Part shown: positions 30,589 to 42,704 of the stretch, in pieces
Numbering within the stretch: position 1 is the stretch's first letter
Layout of the letters: every line of letters begins with the position of its first letter
Assembly (NCBI GenBank): GCA_033032865.1
Contig: JAWHQI010000501.1
Span: 62,001 to 126,000 of the forward strand
Reading direction: 5' to 3'
From: Dactylorhiza incarnata
Lineage: Eukaryota > Streptophyta > Magnoliopsida > Asparagales > Orchidaceae
DNA: 64,000 nucleotides
The notes under the pieces: generated by a model
What the model was told of the DNA's origin: nothing
Seen by the model: the letters and a program-made list of their open reading frames with translations, nothing else
The model's database searches: none
Position numbers and translations under genes: made by a program

Positions 30589-32619
30589 TGACAGGTAAAA
30601 TATTAAAAGCTTTGCAAAACCTTTCTTGTGATGTGATTAGAATTAGGCGGACGTTTTCGAGGAGTTTCGCGAGTACTCCAACTTCGAGAAACTAACCGTT
30701 ATCCTATTTCGAGGAATAGAAGTAACGGTCTTTTCTTCTTTCGAAATATCGACGATTACGCCCTGGCTATGGCGCCGAATTCTCTAAATATGTAAATAGA
30801 AAAGGAGAGAGTTTTGCAAGTTTTTGTATCGTTATTATCCTAACTAATCATTCGAAAAGGCAAGTATACCTTATCGCGTATGAGTGATTAATTTTATAAA
30901 GTTAAAAGAGCGATTACGATGATAATTATTAAGCGACTACGTGTGTTAGCGAAAACAAAGAAACAATTATAAGGAAAAAAAGGTGCACACTAAATTAAAA
31001 ACACACGCACTCTACGGAATTGAAATGACAAAATTAAAGGACAGAAATGGCAATCTCTACCCGAATGGGTAGAGGGGAAATAAATGCGGTGCAAGTTCTG
31101 CCCAAACGGGTAGACGGGAAATAAAAGCAATCTCTACCCGAACGGGTAGAGGAGAAATAAATGCAGGACAATAATAAAAACGATGCTATTAAATTAAAAT
31201 CTAAGTTAACAAAAACAAATTTATCCACTCACACACACACACACTTACAATAAATGAAAGACTAAATTAAAAACAAAAGCAATAAAATTTACACTCACAC
31301 ACACAACAATAAGAAAAGAAAAACAAGAATAATAAGAAGAACACCAAGAACAATAAGAACAAGTAGAACAAAAACAAAATATATATATATATCCATATTA
31401 CAACTTTTTGAAGAAAGTCTAAACTTGGGGAGCTCAAACAAGAGCAAGGAAATACATAAAATAAAACTCACAAACACTCACAAAATAAAACTCACTGGAA
31501 CACTCAAGAAAAACTCACAAACTTTACTTAGGTTCTAATTTTTATGAACCTTTAAAACAAGGGAGGAGGCCCCTTATTTATAGACAAGAAGGTGGGCTGC
31601 TGGTAGCAAAAAAAGAAGATATTTTAGGAATTTAGTGGGAAGCAGCTGGAGGTTCTAGAAGGAGTGTGCTGGACAAGCTTGCTGGAAGGAGAGCTGGCGG
31701 GTTGGGGTGCGAATAGCAGTTGGAAGCTGGCGGGTTCTGGATTGAGATTCGTCGAACGCCTGGTCTGAGAGGGAATCGTCGAACGCAGAGAGTTCGTCGA
31801 ACGGCAAGTTCGTCTCCGCGGTTTGGTCTGAGTCTCATCGGACAGGACTGTTCGTCGAACGCAGCGAAGAGTTCGTCGAATGCCTGCAGAGAAAGTTATC
31901 TATATGTTTATATAATATATATATATATTAATAATTAAAGATCGTCGAATGCCTGGACTGAGAGGGAATCGTCGAACGCAGCACGAGGTTCGTCGAACGA
32001 AGCTCGGGGAGAGTTCGTCGAATGCAGCTGGGGGAGAGTTCGTCGAACGCAGCTCGGGGAGAGTTCGTCGAACGCAGCTCGGGGAGAGTTCGTCGAACGC
32101 AGCTCGGGGGAGAGTTCGTCGAACGCAGCTCGGGGAGAGTTCGTCGAACGCAGCTCGGGGGAGAGTTCGTCGAACGCAGCTCAGGGGAGAGTTCGTCAAA
32201 CGCAGCTCGGGGGAGAGTTCGTCGAACGCAGGCAGGCATATATATTATTATTAATATTTATTATATATACATATATATACATATATATTTCATTATATTT
32301 ATAATATATACATTATTATTACTATGTTATTATTATGTTATACTACTATATTATATATATATATATTCACATAATTTTTATATTAATATATTTTTAATAA
32401 CTAACTTAATTATATTCAATAAATATTTACATATATATTTAAATACTTTATATATATATATTTACATACTTAAACAGTTCATTTTTACATATAAATATAT
32501 AAAAATAAAAATTAGCTAAAACAAATTATTTATTCAATAATTTATATGGAATATGTACAATATTACCCAAAATTATGCTAAAAACTATGGTTAAAATATG
32601 CATAATTTACTATTCATCA
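30589..32619 (-). repeat. middle AthM LTR (3' LTR of the long internal copy)
   Basis: 2,031 bp; minus-sense TGATGAATAG at 32619 and ACCTGTCA at 30589. It serves both copies: on its high-coordinate side is the 3' end of the long internal region, on its low-coordinate side a primer site and gag. Minus-strand TATA at about 31574-31582. The minisatellite at 31975-32240 lies upstream of it. Confidence 0.92.
31975..32240. repeat. 25-26-bp minisatellite GTTCGTCGAACGCAGCTCGG (about 10 copies) in the AthM LTR
   Basis: Units GTTCGTCGAACGCAGCTCGG followed by GGAGA or GGGAGA. The other LTR has about 14 copies (49110-49497). Smaller groups of the same CGTCGAACGC motif occur at 31748-31890. Confidence 0.93.
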
Positions 32620-34280
32620 AATTCCCCCATACTTAAGTTTTTGCTATTCCAGAGCAAAAGTAAGAGATACATACAAGACACTAATAGAATTTTTAATTTA
32701 CCAAAATTTTATTTAATCGAAAAGTAAGCTTGAAATAAATTTAAGAGATTTAAAGAGGTAAGTCCTGTATTGTGATAAAAATTTAAAAAGAGCGAAAAAG
32801 ATTTAGCCGACAAGACTTCTAAAGTTAGCTAAGTAGTGACCTAAATAATTGTAATAATTAGCACCATGATTAGAATAGAATTATAAGAACTTTAACTTTT
32901 TAAAGAAATTTTTGAGAATAATTAAAACTTACTAATTATGCTCTCTCAATTTTTTTTATATCTAGTTTTCAATTTGATTGGCTAGGGGGTAGGGGGAGCT
33001 TGATAAGAGAAGAGATTTTTGAATTGGGGGTGATGAATTTTATCCTCTCACCCCACTCAATTTTTTTTTCTTTTGGATAGAGAGGGGAACGAAATCTTAT
33101 TCCCATATATGTTTTTTTTCTCTTCAAAATACCCAATGCCTATGTTTACGGAACGAAATCTTATTCTCATTGACATAAGATCTTTTTCTTTAATTAATTG
33201 GGTGCCAATGTTTACGGAACAAAATCTTGTTCCCATTGACATAGGATTTCTTTTAAACGAAATTACCAAGGAATTTGGTTAATAGGTAAGGGTTTAGAAA
33301 TTTCTAGATTTTATAAATTAAGAAAAAATTTGAGAGCAAGCTTTAGTAGGTTTAAAATATTCCTAAAGTTTCACAAGTTTGGAGTAGGAATAATTAAAGT
33401 CTAAAGACGGTCTGCCAAAATAATACAACAAGAAGCTATTTAGGGTAAACTTGAAGTAGTGCTAAAAAATTTGTTCTCAAATTAAATTAAAAAACACAAT
33501 ATATTATTTACAACTAAAATTCCATAAATCTAAATCTTACAAACCATGATACGAATAAGGGTTTTGGCAAATCAAAAATAATGAAAAATGCTTATAAATA
33601 AACTCAAACTAATTTTGAAAAAAACAAAGCTAAGTAGGGGGTTTTATTATATTTTTGGGATTTTATCATTTTTTTTTAACATTTAGAATTTTTTTGGATT
33701 TTTCTAAATATTTACAAAGTATGAAATAAATTTTTTTATTTTTTTGGTTTTTAGAATTTTTTTGGATTTTTCTAAATATTTATAAAGTATGAAATAAATT
33801 TTTTATTTTTGTGGTTTTTAGAATTTTTTTGGATTTTTCTAAATATTTACAAAGTATGAAATAATAATTTTTTGGGACTTTTTTTTTAGAAATTTTTTGG
33901 GATTTTTCTAAATATTTACAAAGTGTGAAATAATAATTTTTTTGAATTTTTTTATAGAATTTTTTTGGATTTTTCTAAATATTTACAAAGTATGAAATAG
34001 TTTTTTTATTTTTGTGGTTTTTAGAATTTTTTTGGATTTTTCTAAATATTTACAAAGTTTGAAGAACGGAAAAAGAGACCCCCATACTTAAAACCCAACA
34101 TTATCCCCCAATGTTGTAATCTAAGTATGAAGAAGTAAAAAAAATGCACTTTGTAAAAAAATTAAAGCGAGAAAATGCAAGAAAACCCTGCAAAAATAAA
34201 GTAGACAAAGGTAAAAATGTTAGATAAATATGGGGTGCCTCCCACGAGCGCTTTGTTTACCGTCGCGTAGCTTGACTAGT
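32620..34280. other. AthM 3' noncoding region with AT-rich tandem repeats
   Basis: No coding frame. Begins, next to the LTR, with ATTCCCCCATACTTAAG, whose minus-strand reading holds the polypurine tract TATGGGGGAAT. At 33070-33270 an ~80-bp repeat carries GTTTACGGAACGAAATCTT. At 33660-34065 a ~68-bp repeat of TTTTTTGGATTTTTCTAAAT units occurs about six times. An envelope-like ORF found in some Athila elements is absent here. Confidence 0.7.
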
Positions 34281-35640
34281 TTAGCGATTTTTAGATGTTG
34301 GGGAGGGGTAATGATTCGAGTTACCGTCCGTCGGATCGCCCGCCAAATAAAGTTTTAAACGATGACCGTTGACTTTAAACTCGCTTTTTTCTGGGTGGGA
34401 AATAAGAACGGTGCCATATGGCCAGACCTCTTTGACTTCAAAGGGGCCGGACCACCTGGATTTTAGCTTACCCGGAAAAAGGCGAAGGCGTGAATTAAAA
34501 AGAAGGACAAGATCGCCCGGCGCAAATGTTTTTGGAAATTTAATTTTTCGATCGTGATAGAACTTAGAGCGCTCTTTATAAAATTTATTACTCTCGTAAG
34601 CGTTTGCACGCCATTCATCGAGCTCGTTTAATTGGAATTTTCTAGATTCGGCTGCTAAGTTCGGATCGAGGTTTAAAAATTTTAAAGCCCAAAAAGCGCG
34701 GTGCTCTAACTCTACGGGCAAATGGCACGCCTTGTCGTAGACTAGTCGATAGGGCGTACAACCGATGGCGGTTTTGTACATCGTACGATATGCCCACAGT
34801 GCGTCGTCGAGTTTTAAAGACCAATCTTTCCTATTCGTCGAAATGGTTTTTTCTAATATACGCTTAATCTCACGATTAACTACCTCTACTTGGCCGCTAG
34901 TTTGGGGGTGAAAGGTGGTGGCGAGCTTGTGCGTAACGCCATATTTAGATAATGTTTTTGCAAACTGGGCGTTGCAAAAGTGCGTACCCCTATCACTTAC
35001 TATAGCGCGCGGCGTACCGAAGCGAGAAAATAATTTTTTGAGAAATTTGACGACGACTCTCGCATCGTTGGTGGGGAGAGCTTGCGCTTCCGCCCACCTA
35101 GATACGTAGTCGACCGCCACTAAAATATATCGATTTGTATAAGAAGGAGGTAGGGGGCCTACGAAGTCTATTCCCCATAATTCGAAGATTTCACATTCTA
35201 AATAAAATTTTGGGGCATCTCGTCACGACGCGAGATGTTACCCGACCGCTGACAGTTATCGCATTTGCTCACATACTCGTGAGCATCTTTAAAGAGAGTG
35301 GGCCAATAAAAGCCCGCCTCTAGCGCTTTCCGCGCGGTCCGGTTAGCTTGATAATACCCCCCGGCCGGCCCCTCGTGGCAGTGACGCAATATTTGCGCAC
35401 CTTCCTCGCATGAAACGCATCTCCGCGCCACTTGGTCCGCGCAGACGCGAAAGAGAAATGGGTCTTCCCAAAAGTAATTTTTCAAATCAGAAAAGAATTT
35501 CTTCTTTTGTTGTTTTGAAAAGTCTTTCGGAAGGACCCGCGCAACCAAATAGTTTGCGTAGTCTGCGAACCAAGGAGTGGGAGAAGTTTTTAAATTAGAA
35601 AAAACTAAGAGGCGCTCCTCGGGAAATCTATCGTCTATAT
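34281..35640 (-). pseudogene. AthM integrase (zinc domain, DDE core, C terminus), one frame break
   Basis: Zinc domain at 35198-35548: RHCHEGPAGGYYQANRTARK and YVSKCDNCQRSG (HHCC). The core and C terminus form a 279-codon frame at 34281-35120: [16 protein letters not shown] (first Asp), [16 protein letters not shown] (second Asp), [16 protein letters not shown] (Glu), [20 protein letters not shown], and C-terminal [20 protein letters not shown] (GPF block). Integrase joins the cDNA ends to host DNA. The two frames are separated by a stop or frame change near 35190. All catalytic residues are present. Confidence 0.92.
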
Positions 35641-35673
35641 CTGGCTCGACGAGCGCTTCCGCGATAAGGCGCT

Positions 35674-36906
35674 TTAAACGAGAGAGGTGTCGGCCGCTAA
35701 ATTTTCAGCCCCCCGCTTGTCCCAGATCTCTAGATCGAACTCCTGCAATAGGAGGATCCATCGAAGCAAGCGGGGTTTGGCGTCCACCTTAGCTAATAAA
35801 TATTTGAGGGCGGAGTGGTCGGTAAAAACGATAATTTTTGAAAGTGTTACGTAGGGCCTAAACTTATCGATTGAAAAGACGACGGCGAGAAGTTCCTTTT
35901 CCGTCGTAGTGTAATTAGCCTGTGCGGCTGTGAGCGTTCGAGATGCATAGTAGATGGGATGAAAATAATTATTAACACGTTGGTCAAGTACGACTCCCAC
36001 CGCGATATCGCTCGCATCGCACATAATCTCAAACAGAAGGGACCAATCTGGCTCCACCAGAATTGGAGAATTGATAAGTTTTTCTTTAATAATATTAAAT
36101 GCCTCTACGCAGGCGGAATCGAAAATAAAAGGAGATTCCTTCTCCAGGAGGTGGGTTAGCGGTTTCGTTATTTTGGAATAATTTTGAATGAACCGCCTGT
36201 AAAAACCCGCGTGGCCAAGAAAACTCCTAATTGATTTTATATTTGAAGGAGCGGGGAGTTTTTCGATGATTTCGACCTTAGCCTTGTCTACCTCCATCCC
36301 TTTAGCGGAAATCTTGTGTCCGAGAACTAAACCTTCCCGGACCAGAAAATTACACTTTTCCCAGTTTAAAACTAGGTTCGTGTCTTCGCATCGTTGGAGG
36401 ACTCGACCTAGATTATATAAGCAGTTGGAAAAGGAGCTTCCGAATACGGAGAAATCATCCATAAAGACTTCCATTATGTCCTCTACGAGCTCTCCAAAGA
36501 TCGCCAGCATACATCTTTGGAATGTAGATGGCGCATTGCAGAGGCCGAAAGGCATCCTTCGGTATGCGAAGGTGCCGAAAGGGCACGTGAAAGTCATTTT
36601 CTCCTGGTCTTCGGGGGAGATTGGAATTTGGAAAAATCCCGAAAGACCGTCGAGAAAACAATAATATGGATGACCCGAAAGTCGCTCCAGAATCTGATCA
36701 ATATACGGCAACGGAAAGTGGTCCTTCCGGGTGGCCTCATTTAACTTTTGGTAGTCGGTGCACACCCGCCAACCCGTAACAGTACGAGTTGGGATTAATT
36801 CGTTGTTTTGATTGGCCACTACCGTTAAACCGCCCTTTTTTGGCACGACATGTATGAGACTAACCCACATACTGTCCGATATAGGGTAGATAATCCCCGC
36901 ATCCAA
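35674..36906 (-). CDS. AthM reverse transcriptase and RNase H, 410-codon open frame
   Basis: Starts inside RT ([20 protein letters not shown]), so the first Met is only where this frame opens. Blocks: [80 protein letters not shown], catalytic [10 protein letters not shown] (near 36440-36475), [20 protein letters not shown], then RNase H ([48 protein letters not shown]). It ends early at AADTSLV, where a frame change near 35690 cuts off the link to integrase. MDDFSVFG identifies the Athila lineage. Confidence 0.94.
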   Translation of the reverse strand: MDAGIIYPISDSMWVSLIHVVPKKGGLTVVANQNNELIPTRTVTGWRVCTDYQKLNEATRKDHFPLPYIDQILERLSGHPYYCFLDGLSGFFQIPISPEDQEKMTFTCPFGTFAYRRMPFGLCNAPSTFQRCMLAIFGELVEDIMEVFMDDFSVFGSSFSNCLYNLGRVLQRCEDTNLVLNWEKCNFLVREGLVLGHKISAKGMEVDKAKVEIIEKLPAPSNIKSIRSFLGHAGFYRRFIQNYSKITKPLTHLLEKESPFIFDSACVEAFNIIKEKLINSPILVEPDWSLLFEIMCDASDIAVGVVLDQRVNNYFHPIYYASRTLTAAQANYTTTEKELLAVVFSIDKFRPYVTLSKIIVFTDHSALKYLLAKVDAKPRLLRWILLLQEFDLEIWDKRGAENLAADTSLV

Positions 36907-39184
36907 AAGTTTTGACTTCAGCCTTAACGAATTCCAGCATATTTGGGTTAAGTCGTCGTTGAGGCTGGATGGTTTTGCGGGAATTATCTTCTAAAAATAT
37001 TTTGTGCGTGCAAAAAGAAGGATTTATCCCCCTAATATCAGAAATCTGCCATGCAATTGCATGGCGATGTTTAGACAAAACTTCCACCAATTCGGATGTT
37101 TCCGAATCGGTTAGAGTGGAAGAAATGATAACGGGAAGTTTTGAATTGGGTGCGAGAAAAGCGTACTTTAAATGGTCGGGGAGTGGTTTGAGCTCCAAGA
37201 CCGGGGGTTCTTCGTAAGAGGTGGTTATTTTTAAATTTTTTTGAATCAAAAGGCTTGAAAGGCGAATCTGGCGGCAATTCGTCTAATGGAGGGAGGTTCG
37301 CCAGATCTGAGTGGTCTATCGTTAAAGAAAGTAATTCAAAAAGCGAAGAACACTCATCCTCGAACGCGGATTCCAAATTAAAACGGGAATCATCATGCGA
37401 TAAAGTGTTCCGCATGGAGGGATTAATCAGAAGTGTAACTTCGTCGTCTCCTACCCGAAGGAGGAGGCGACCATTATTTACATCGATTAATGCTCGGGAG
37501 GTCGCGAGGAATGGGAGACCGAGGATGATTGGTACCTCGGCGTCCTCCTCGATGTCGAGGATGACGAAGTCTACCGGGAAGATAAACTTGTCAACCTTGA
37601 CCAGGACGTCCTCCACAACCCCGATGGGATACTTTATCGAGTGATCCGCGAGTTGGATGCTCATTTTTGTTGGGGTGGGTACACCCAATTCTAATTTTTT
37701 AAAGAGGGAGAAGGGCATCAAATTGATGCTCGCTCCTAGGTCCGCTAGGGCGTATTTTATTAATAAATTGCCGAAAAGGCACGGGATGGAGAACCTTCCC
37801 GGGTCGTTTAATTTGGGCGGCAATTTATTAAGAAGGACCGCCGAGCATTCCGCACTTAGTGAAACACGTGAAATACCCTCTAGTTTCTTCTTATTAGAAA
37901 GGAGCTCCTTGAGGTATTTCGCGTATTTCGGCATCTGAGAGGGTGCCTCGCAGAAGGAGACGTTAATTTGAATTTGTTTTAAAAATTTTAAAATTTTTTG
38001 ATAATGTTCGTCCTCCTTCTCTTTATTAATTTTCGATGGATAAGGAATTTGCGGGCTCGAAACGCTTGGCGCAATTGGAAAATTCGGAGCTACTAAAATT
38101 GAAGAAGATGGTGGAGGGGTTGGAGGCGAAATGCATACCGTAGGCTCAACCCGCAATGGGGAGATGACCTCCTTGCCGCTTCGAAGGGTTATAGCATGGG
38201 CATTTTCGCGAGGATTCAGCTCGGTATTCCCTGGCAGAGCTCCGTGGGGTCGCTCAGAGATTATTTTCGCAAGCTGTCCAACCTGCATTTCAAGATTTTT
38301 TAGCGATCCGGTAATATTCCGGATATTTGTTTCGTTGGACACGACGTATTTAGAGAAAACTTCCTCGAGCGGAGAAGGTTTTGGAGGAGGCGGCGGATAT
38401 CCCTGATGGAATCCGTGCGTAAATCCTTGCGGATTCGCATTTGGGGGCCACTGCGCATTATTTGGATTACTCCAGGAGAAATTAGGGTGGTTCTTCCAAC
38501 CCAGATTAAAATTATTACTATAAGGATTATTATTAGGGTTGAAGGGGGGTCGAACCGGATTACCGAGGTAATCCACCGTCTCTTCAATTAAGTTATTATT
38601 ATTATTATTATTACTATTATTATTATTATTAGCACTCGCCCATGCGGGAGTGCAGGAGGAAGCAGACATCTCCGCCACTTGCTTGCTTAGCCGCTCTACT
38701 TGCGAGGTTAAGTAAGTAGTGGCATCCACTTCAAAAAGACCAGCCGGTTTATTAGGACGCATCCTTGGCACGTTCCATTGGTACGCGTTCATGGCCATTT
38801 CTTCGATCAGAGCTTGAGCTGCTTCCGGGGTTTTGTTGTTTAACGTTCCCCCGGCGGCTGCGTCGATCATCTGTCGCGTTGAGAAATTCAAGCCATTGTA
38901 GAACGTTTGTACCTGTAACCAAGTTGGTAGCGCGTGATGAGGACACCTACGCAAATATTCTTTAAAACGCTCACAAGTCTCGTAAAGTGACTCGGAATCG
39001 AAATGTATAAAGGATGCGATATCGGTGCGTAATTTAGCGGTTTTTGACAGAGGAAAATACTTAGTTAGAAAAATTTTCGTCAATTCGGCCCACGTGGTTA
39101 TGGACCCTCTCGAAAGAGAAGTCAACCACGATTTAGCCTTTGTCCGCAGGGAAAAGGGAAATAAGCGCAAGCGAATGGCGTCAT
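36860..39184 (-). pseudogene. AthM gag C-terminal part, protease and protease-RT linker
   Basis: Continuation of the gag at 47407, resumed after AthP at DAIRLRLFPFSLRTKAKSWL. The capsid-like region (WAELTKIFLTKYFPLSKTAK, YETCERFKEYLRRCPHHALP, MIDAAAGGTLNNKTP) is the Retrotrans_gag fold. A poly-Asn tract (near 38595-38634) and an Asn/Pro-rich region follow; there is no CCHC knuckle, as is usual for Athila GAG. Protease active site ALADLGASINLMPFSLFKKL is at about 37700-37760, then VILGLPFLATSRALIDV. A frame change near 37245 leads to a linker frame (36860-37249: LVEVLSKHRHAIAWQISDIR), and another near 36905 leads into RT. Confidence 0.9.
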
Positions 39185-40710
39185 TGATGAGTCTCATTTG
39201 TATACACATTTATGGACTCATCTGGGTCGTATTTCTAGTTGATGCACTATACTTTAGGCATATTTTTGATTATATTTGTTATTCCTTACTAGGTGCACTC
39301 TTAGGCCTGTTTCTGTGTGCATTTGCGCTCCTTGTTATTGGGGGTAAGCACATGGTGCTCCCCATCCCTTTCTCTATGTTTATCTAGTGCTGGAGGTGTT
39401 TTCCCAGCTATTTTATCTTGCGTACAGGTGGTCGGATCATCCAGTTTTCCCCCAGAATTCATGACTGTGTGCAACGCACGGTCGTGCGTTTTCTTGACCC
39501 ACGGACGGTTGTGGTCGTGCGTTCTCATCTGGGCAGAAAACGGGAGTTCTGAGTTTGGTCGTGCGTTTTGACGCACGAGCGGAATTGCCCGTGCGTGAGT
39601 CAAACGCACGGACGCCTGTTTCTTCCTGTTTCTAGCTTTTCTGAATTTACCTGTGCGTTTTGATGCAAGGGCGGATTTGCCCGTGCGTGAGTAAATCGCA
39701 CGGGCGGCGCAGCTTCGTCTTCACGCCAGTTTTTATCTTTAATTATCGCACGGGCAACAAACGATCGTGCGTTCGACCATGCGTGCCCAAAATTCTGCCA
39801 GTTTATTATAAAAGCGCAGGAAATGCTGGTAGAAGGGACCGGATTTCCCCTCGCGGGAAAAGCGCAGGAACCCCGCCATTTTCGCCCTTTCCACCAGAGG
39901 AGACAAGAGGAGACCATTTCCAGCGATCTCCTTCGCTACTCCTCCATCCGGGAGCATTTGCAAGCATTCTTCGCCGCTAGTTCAAGCATTCTTCGCCGCT
40001 AGTTCAAGCATTCTTCGCCGAGGAGATCATAGAAGCGTTGAAGATCGTTGGAGTGGTGACAGCCTCCTTTGAGTCCGCACACCATCTGAGGGCCGATCCC
40101 GGAGAGAGCCCGACAACCTCTCACTCCGGCCGAGAACCCAAGACGCGGTGACATCTTTTATGTGGTCCTTTCTAAACTTTGATGTTTGCGCCTTCTCTTT
40201 GTGTTGTTGTACGAACGCTTGTTAGGTTAATATTATGGATTCTTGCTTGTGTTCATGTGCAATGATGATGTGGTGGTGAGAATAGCTTTCATTGTTGTTG
40301 TGATAGCCTAGGTTGTTTGTGTGTGAAGCCACCTAGCAATTGCTAGTGGTGATGTTGGCGAAGAGGTGAATACGACCCTCACAAAACCTCGCAATGTGGC
40401 CACTCCATCTGCTTACCGAAGCGCGGCATCGCGGCCGCTGCATTCACCCACACCTTGCGAAGCGGTGCTTTTCGACCCGAATTTCTCTTATTTCCGCAAT
40501 AGTGTAGGAATCCAATCACAACCCCCTTTGTTATTACTTAGTAATCCCTTTAACTAATTTCCGGGCAGAGCGAGTCATACTACCCAACTTGCGGTCCTTT
40601 GAGATCGAAATTCAGGGAGTTCCTCCCTATTTTATTACTTGAGCGACTGGTGCACTGTCGTCGTATCGCATTTCGTGCTTGCTAATTAGTGTTGCTGAAA
40701 TCGCGCATCA
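39185..40710 (+). repeat. 5' LTR of AthP
   Basis: 1,526 bp, TGATGAGTCTC...CGCGCATCA. TATAAAAG at 39807-39814. A CCGTGCG palindrome cluster at about 39475-39790 lies immediately upstream. It has one extra copy of CAAGCATTCTTCGCCGCTAG (near 39960-40017) compared with the 3' LTR, which explains most of the 22-bp length difference. Confidence 0.93.
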
Positions 40711-40734
40711 AGTTTTTGGCACCGTTGCCGGGGA
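40711..40734 (+). other. primer-binding site of AthP
   Basis: AGTTTTTGGCACCGTTGCCG then GGGA, directly after the 5' LTR. It differs by one base (GCACC for GCGCC) from the AthM primer site at 47697-47721, which matches the tRNA-Asp-type site usual in Athila elements. Confidence 0.85.
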
Positions 40735-40997
40735 CTGCAAGCGTGTATGATTTGTTTTTCTGTGGAAATTTGTTTTAAGGTCTTTTTATTTTTTTTATTT
40801 TTGATTTTCTTCTTTTGTGTTGAAGAGTGTGTATGCATAGAAGAGATCTCGGCGAGTGCGCAGCATTTGACCCTGAAATAGAGCGTACCCTGCGGGCGCG
40901 TCTCCGTGCTGCTGCCACCATGGATGTTAACGGAAATCAGGTTGATCCCGGAGTGGGAAATGCACCGGTCATGGGTCAGGTAGCTGACGAGAATTAA

Positions 40998-41811
40998 GTG
41001 GCTAGGCCACGACCCAGGACCATGAGAGATTACACTACACCCACTGTTGGGAGTGTGTACCCTGGATTCGGCCCGGCTATCACCAACAACAACTTTGAGA
41101 TAAAGCCGGCCATCCTGAACATGATCCGCAACCAGGCCCAATTCTCTGGGTTAGCCAGTGAAGACCCCCATCTTCACTTGGTTGAATTCGCAGAAATTTG
41201 CGGGACATTTCGGTACGCAGGGCTGGCTGACGAGACGGTAAAGCTCAGGCTGTTCCCTTTCTCTCTACGTGACAAGGCAAAGGCGTGGCTCCACACGATA
41301 CCACCTGGCACAGCTACCACTTGGGACGCTCAGCAAGAAAAATTTCTGGCGAAGTTCCACCCTGTCGACAAGGTCGTAAACTTGCGGAGGGAAATTGCAA
41401 CCTTCCAACAACTCGATCAGGAGGCTCTCGCAGAAGCTTGGGAGAGGTTCATGAACCTTCTCCGGAAATGTCCCCAGCATGGCATGCAACCATGGACTAT
41501 AGTAGAAAATTTTTACTTTGCTATTGAGCCTAACTACAGGGTCATGATTGATGCTGCTGTAGGTGGAACTCTGATGAACCACACCCCGGAAGACGCATTA
41601 CAGATTGTTCAAGACACTGCCATTCATAGCTCCTTTTGGACTGCTGGAAGAAACGCTCCATGGAATGCTCGGGGACTCTTTGAGGTGAACACGGCTGGTG
41701 CACCCGCTGAAAGTACCAAGCTACTAAAGAGGCCTACCCTCCCTTTTGCCTCAGTGATGATGATCTCATGCCAAGGTTGTGGAAGCCCGGGGCATCATGC
41801 ATATGAGTGCC
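40998..41811 (+). pseudogene. AthP gag, first copy, cut off after the zinc knuckle
   Basis: The frame reads AITNNNFEIKPAILNMIRNQ, KLRLFPFSLRDKAKAWLHTI, FLAKFHPVDKVVNLRREIAT and FMNLLRKCPQHGMQPWTIVE, then MIDAAVGGTLMNHTPEDALQ and a CX2CX4HX4C knuckle (CQGCGSPGHHAYEC, near 41768-41810). The capsid part is close to the AthM GAG (NNNFEIKSSII, LRLFPFSLR). The presence of a CCHC knuckle differs from AthM. The frame upstream (40830-40997: MHRRDLGECAAF) has one stop before 40998. It ends at the inverted LTR filler at 41812, where a stop occurs. Confidence 0.9.
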
Positions 41812-41854
41812 CCACTAGCAATTGCTAGGTGGCTTCACACACAAGTGGTGGCTT
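41812..41854 (-). repeat. inverted 33-bp AthP LTR fragment at the gag duplication junction
   Basis: 41812-41844 is the exact reverse complement of LTR positions 40317-40349 (contains TAGCAATTGCTAGGTGGCTT). About ten further bases (GTGGTGGCTT) bridge to the second gag copy. This is filler DNA copied from the LTR in inverted orientation. Confidence 0.9.
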
Positions 41855-42704
41855 CACAGCTACCACTTGGGACGCTCTGCAAGAAAAATTTCTGGCGAAG
41901 TTCCACCCTGTCGACAAGGTCGTAAACTTGCGGAGGGAAATTGCAACCTTCCAACAACTCGATCAAGAGGCTCTCGCAGAAGCTTGGGAGAGGTTCATGA
42001 ACCTTCTCCGGAAATGTCCCCAGCATGAACTACAACCATGGACTATAGTAGAAAATTTTTACTTTGCTATTGAGCCTAACTACAGGGACATGATTGATGC
42101 TGTTGTAGGTGGAACTCTGATGAACCACACCCCGGAAGACGCATTACAGATTGTTCAAGACACTACCATTCATAGCTCCTTTTGGACTGCTGGAAGAAAC
42201 GCTCCAAGGAATGCTCAGGGACTCTTTGAGGTGAACACGTCCGGTGCACCCGCTGAAAGTACCATGCTACTAAAGAGGCCTCCCTTTTGCTTCAGTGATG
42301 ATGATCTCATGCCAAGGTTGTGGAAGCCCGGGGCATCATGCATATGAGTGTCCCACAGGTGAGCAACCTACCGAAGTTTCTTTTGATGAAAGCGTCAATT
42401 ATATTAACGATCAAAATCATGGAGCACCGTTTAATAACGCCTATAACTCGGGCGTGAGGAGTCATCCAAACTTCTCTTGGAAACAAAACGTTCCAGGCCA
42501 ACGATGGTAAGGAGGCTCGCATCAATTCGATGCTCAAGCCTCTGGTATCTAACCGCGGCCGCCTCAACCGGGTTATAATCAAGGTGCCCCGACTCCTAAG
42601 AAGAGCAACCTCGAAGACATGATGGAGAGGTTTATGCAGGCCGCAAACTCGAATATGGTTAACCAAACCGCGTCCATGCGAAGCTTAGAGATGCAATTGG
42701 GCAA
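41855..42704 (+). pseudogene. AthP gag, second (duplicated) copy and C-terminal region
   Basis: 41855-42357 repeats 41309-41812 (offset 546 bp) with a few substitutions: FLAKFHPVDKVVNLRREIAT, MIDAVVGGTLMNHTP, CQGCGSPGHHAYEC. It then continues into sequence absent from the first copy: NYINDQNHGAPFNNAYNSGV, HPNFSWKQN, and after stops and a frame change DMMERFMQAANSNMVNQTAS and LEMQLG. The second knuckle and C-terminal region belong to the original gag; copy order suggests that the duplicated segment covers the capsid-to-knuckle part. Confidence 0.85.

Noticed and set aside
32022..32519. ORF ending in YIIINIYYIYIY
   Set aside because: Runs from the minisatellite into (TA)n sequence; a low-complexity artefact.
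26568..32619. Treating 26568-32619 as an independent second AthM insertion
   Set aside because: It shares the same AthP insertion and target duplication, and the outer AGCTG pair encloses both copies, so tandem duplication fits better.
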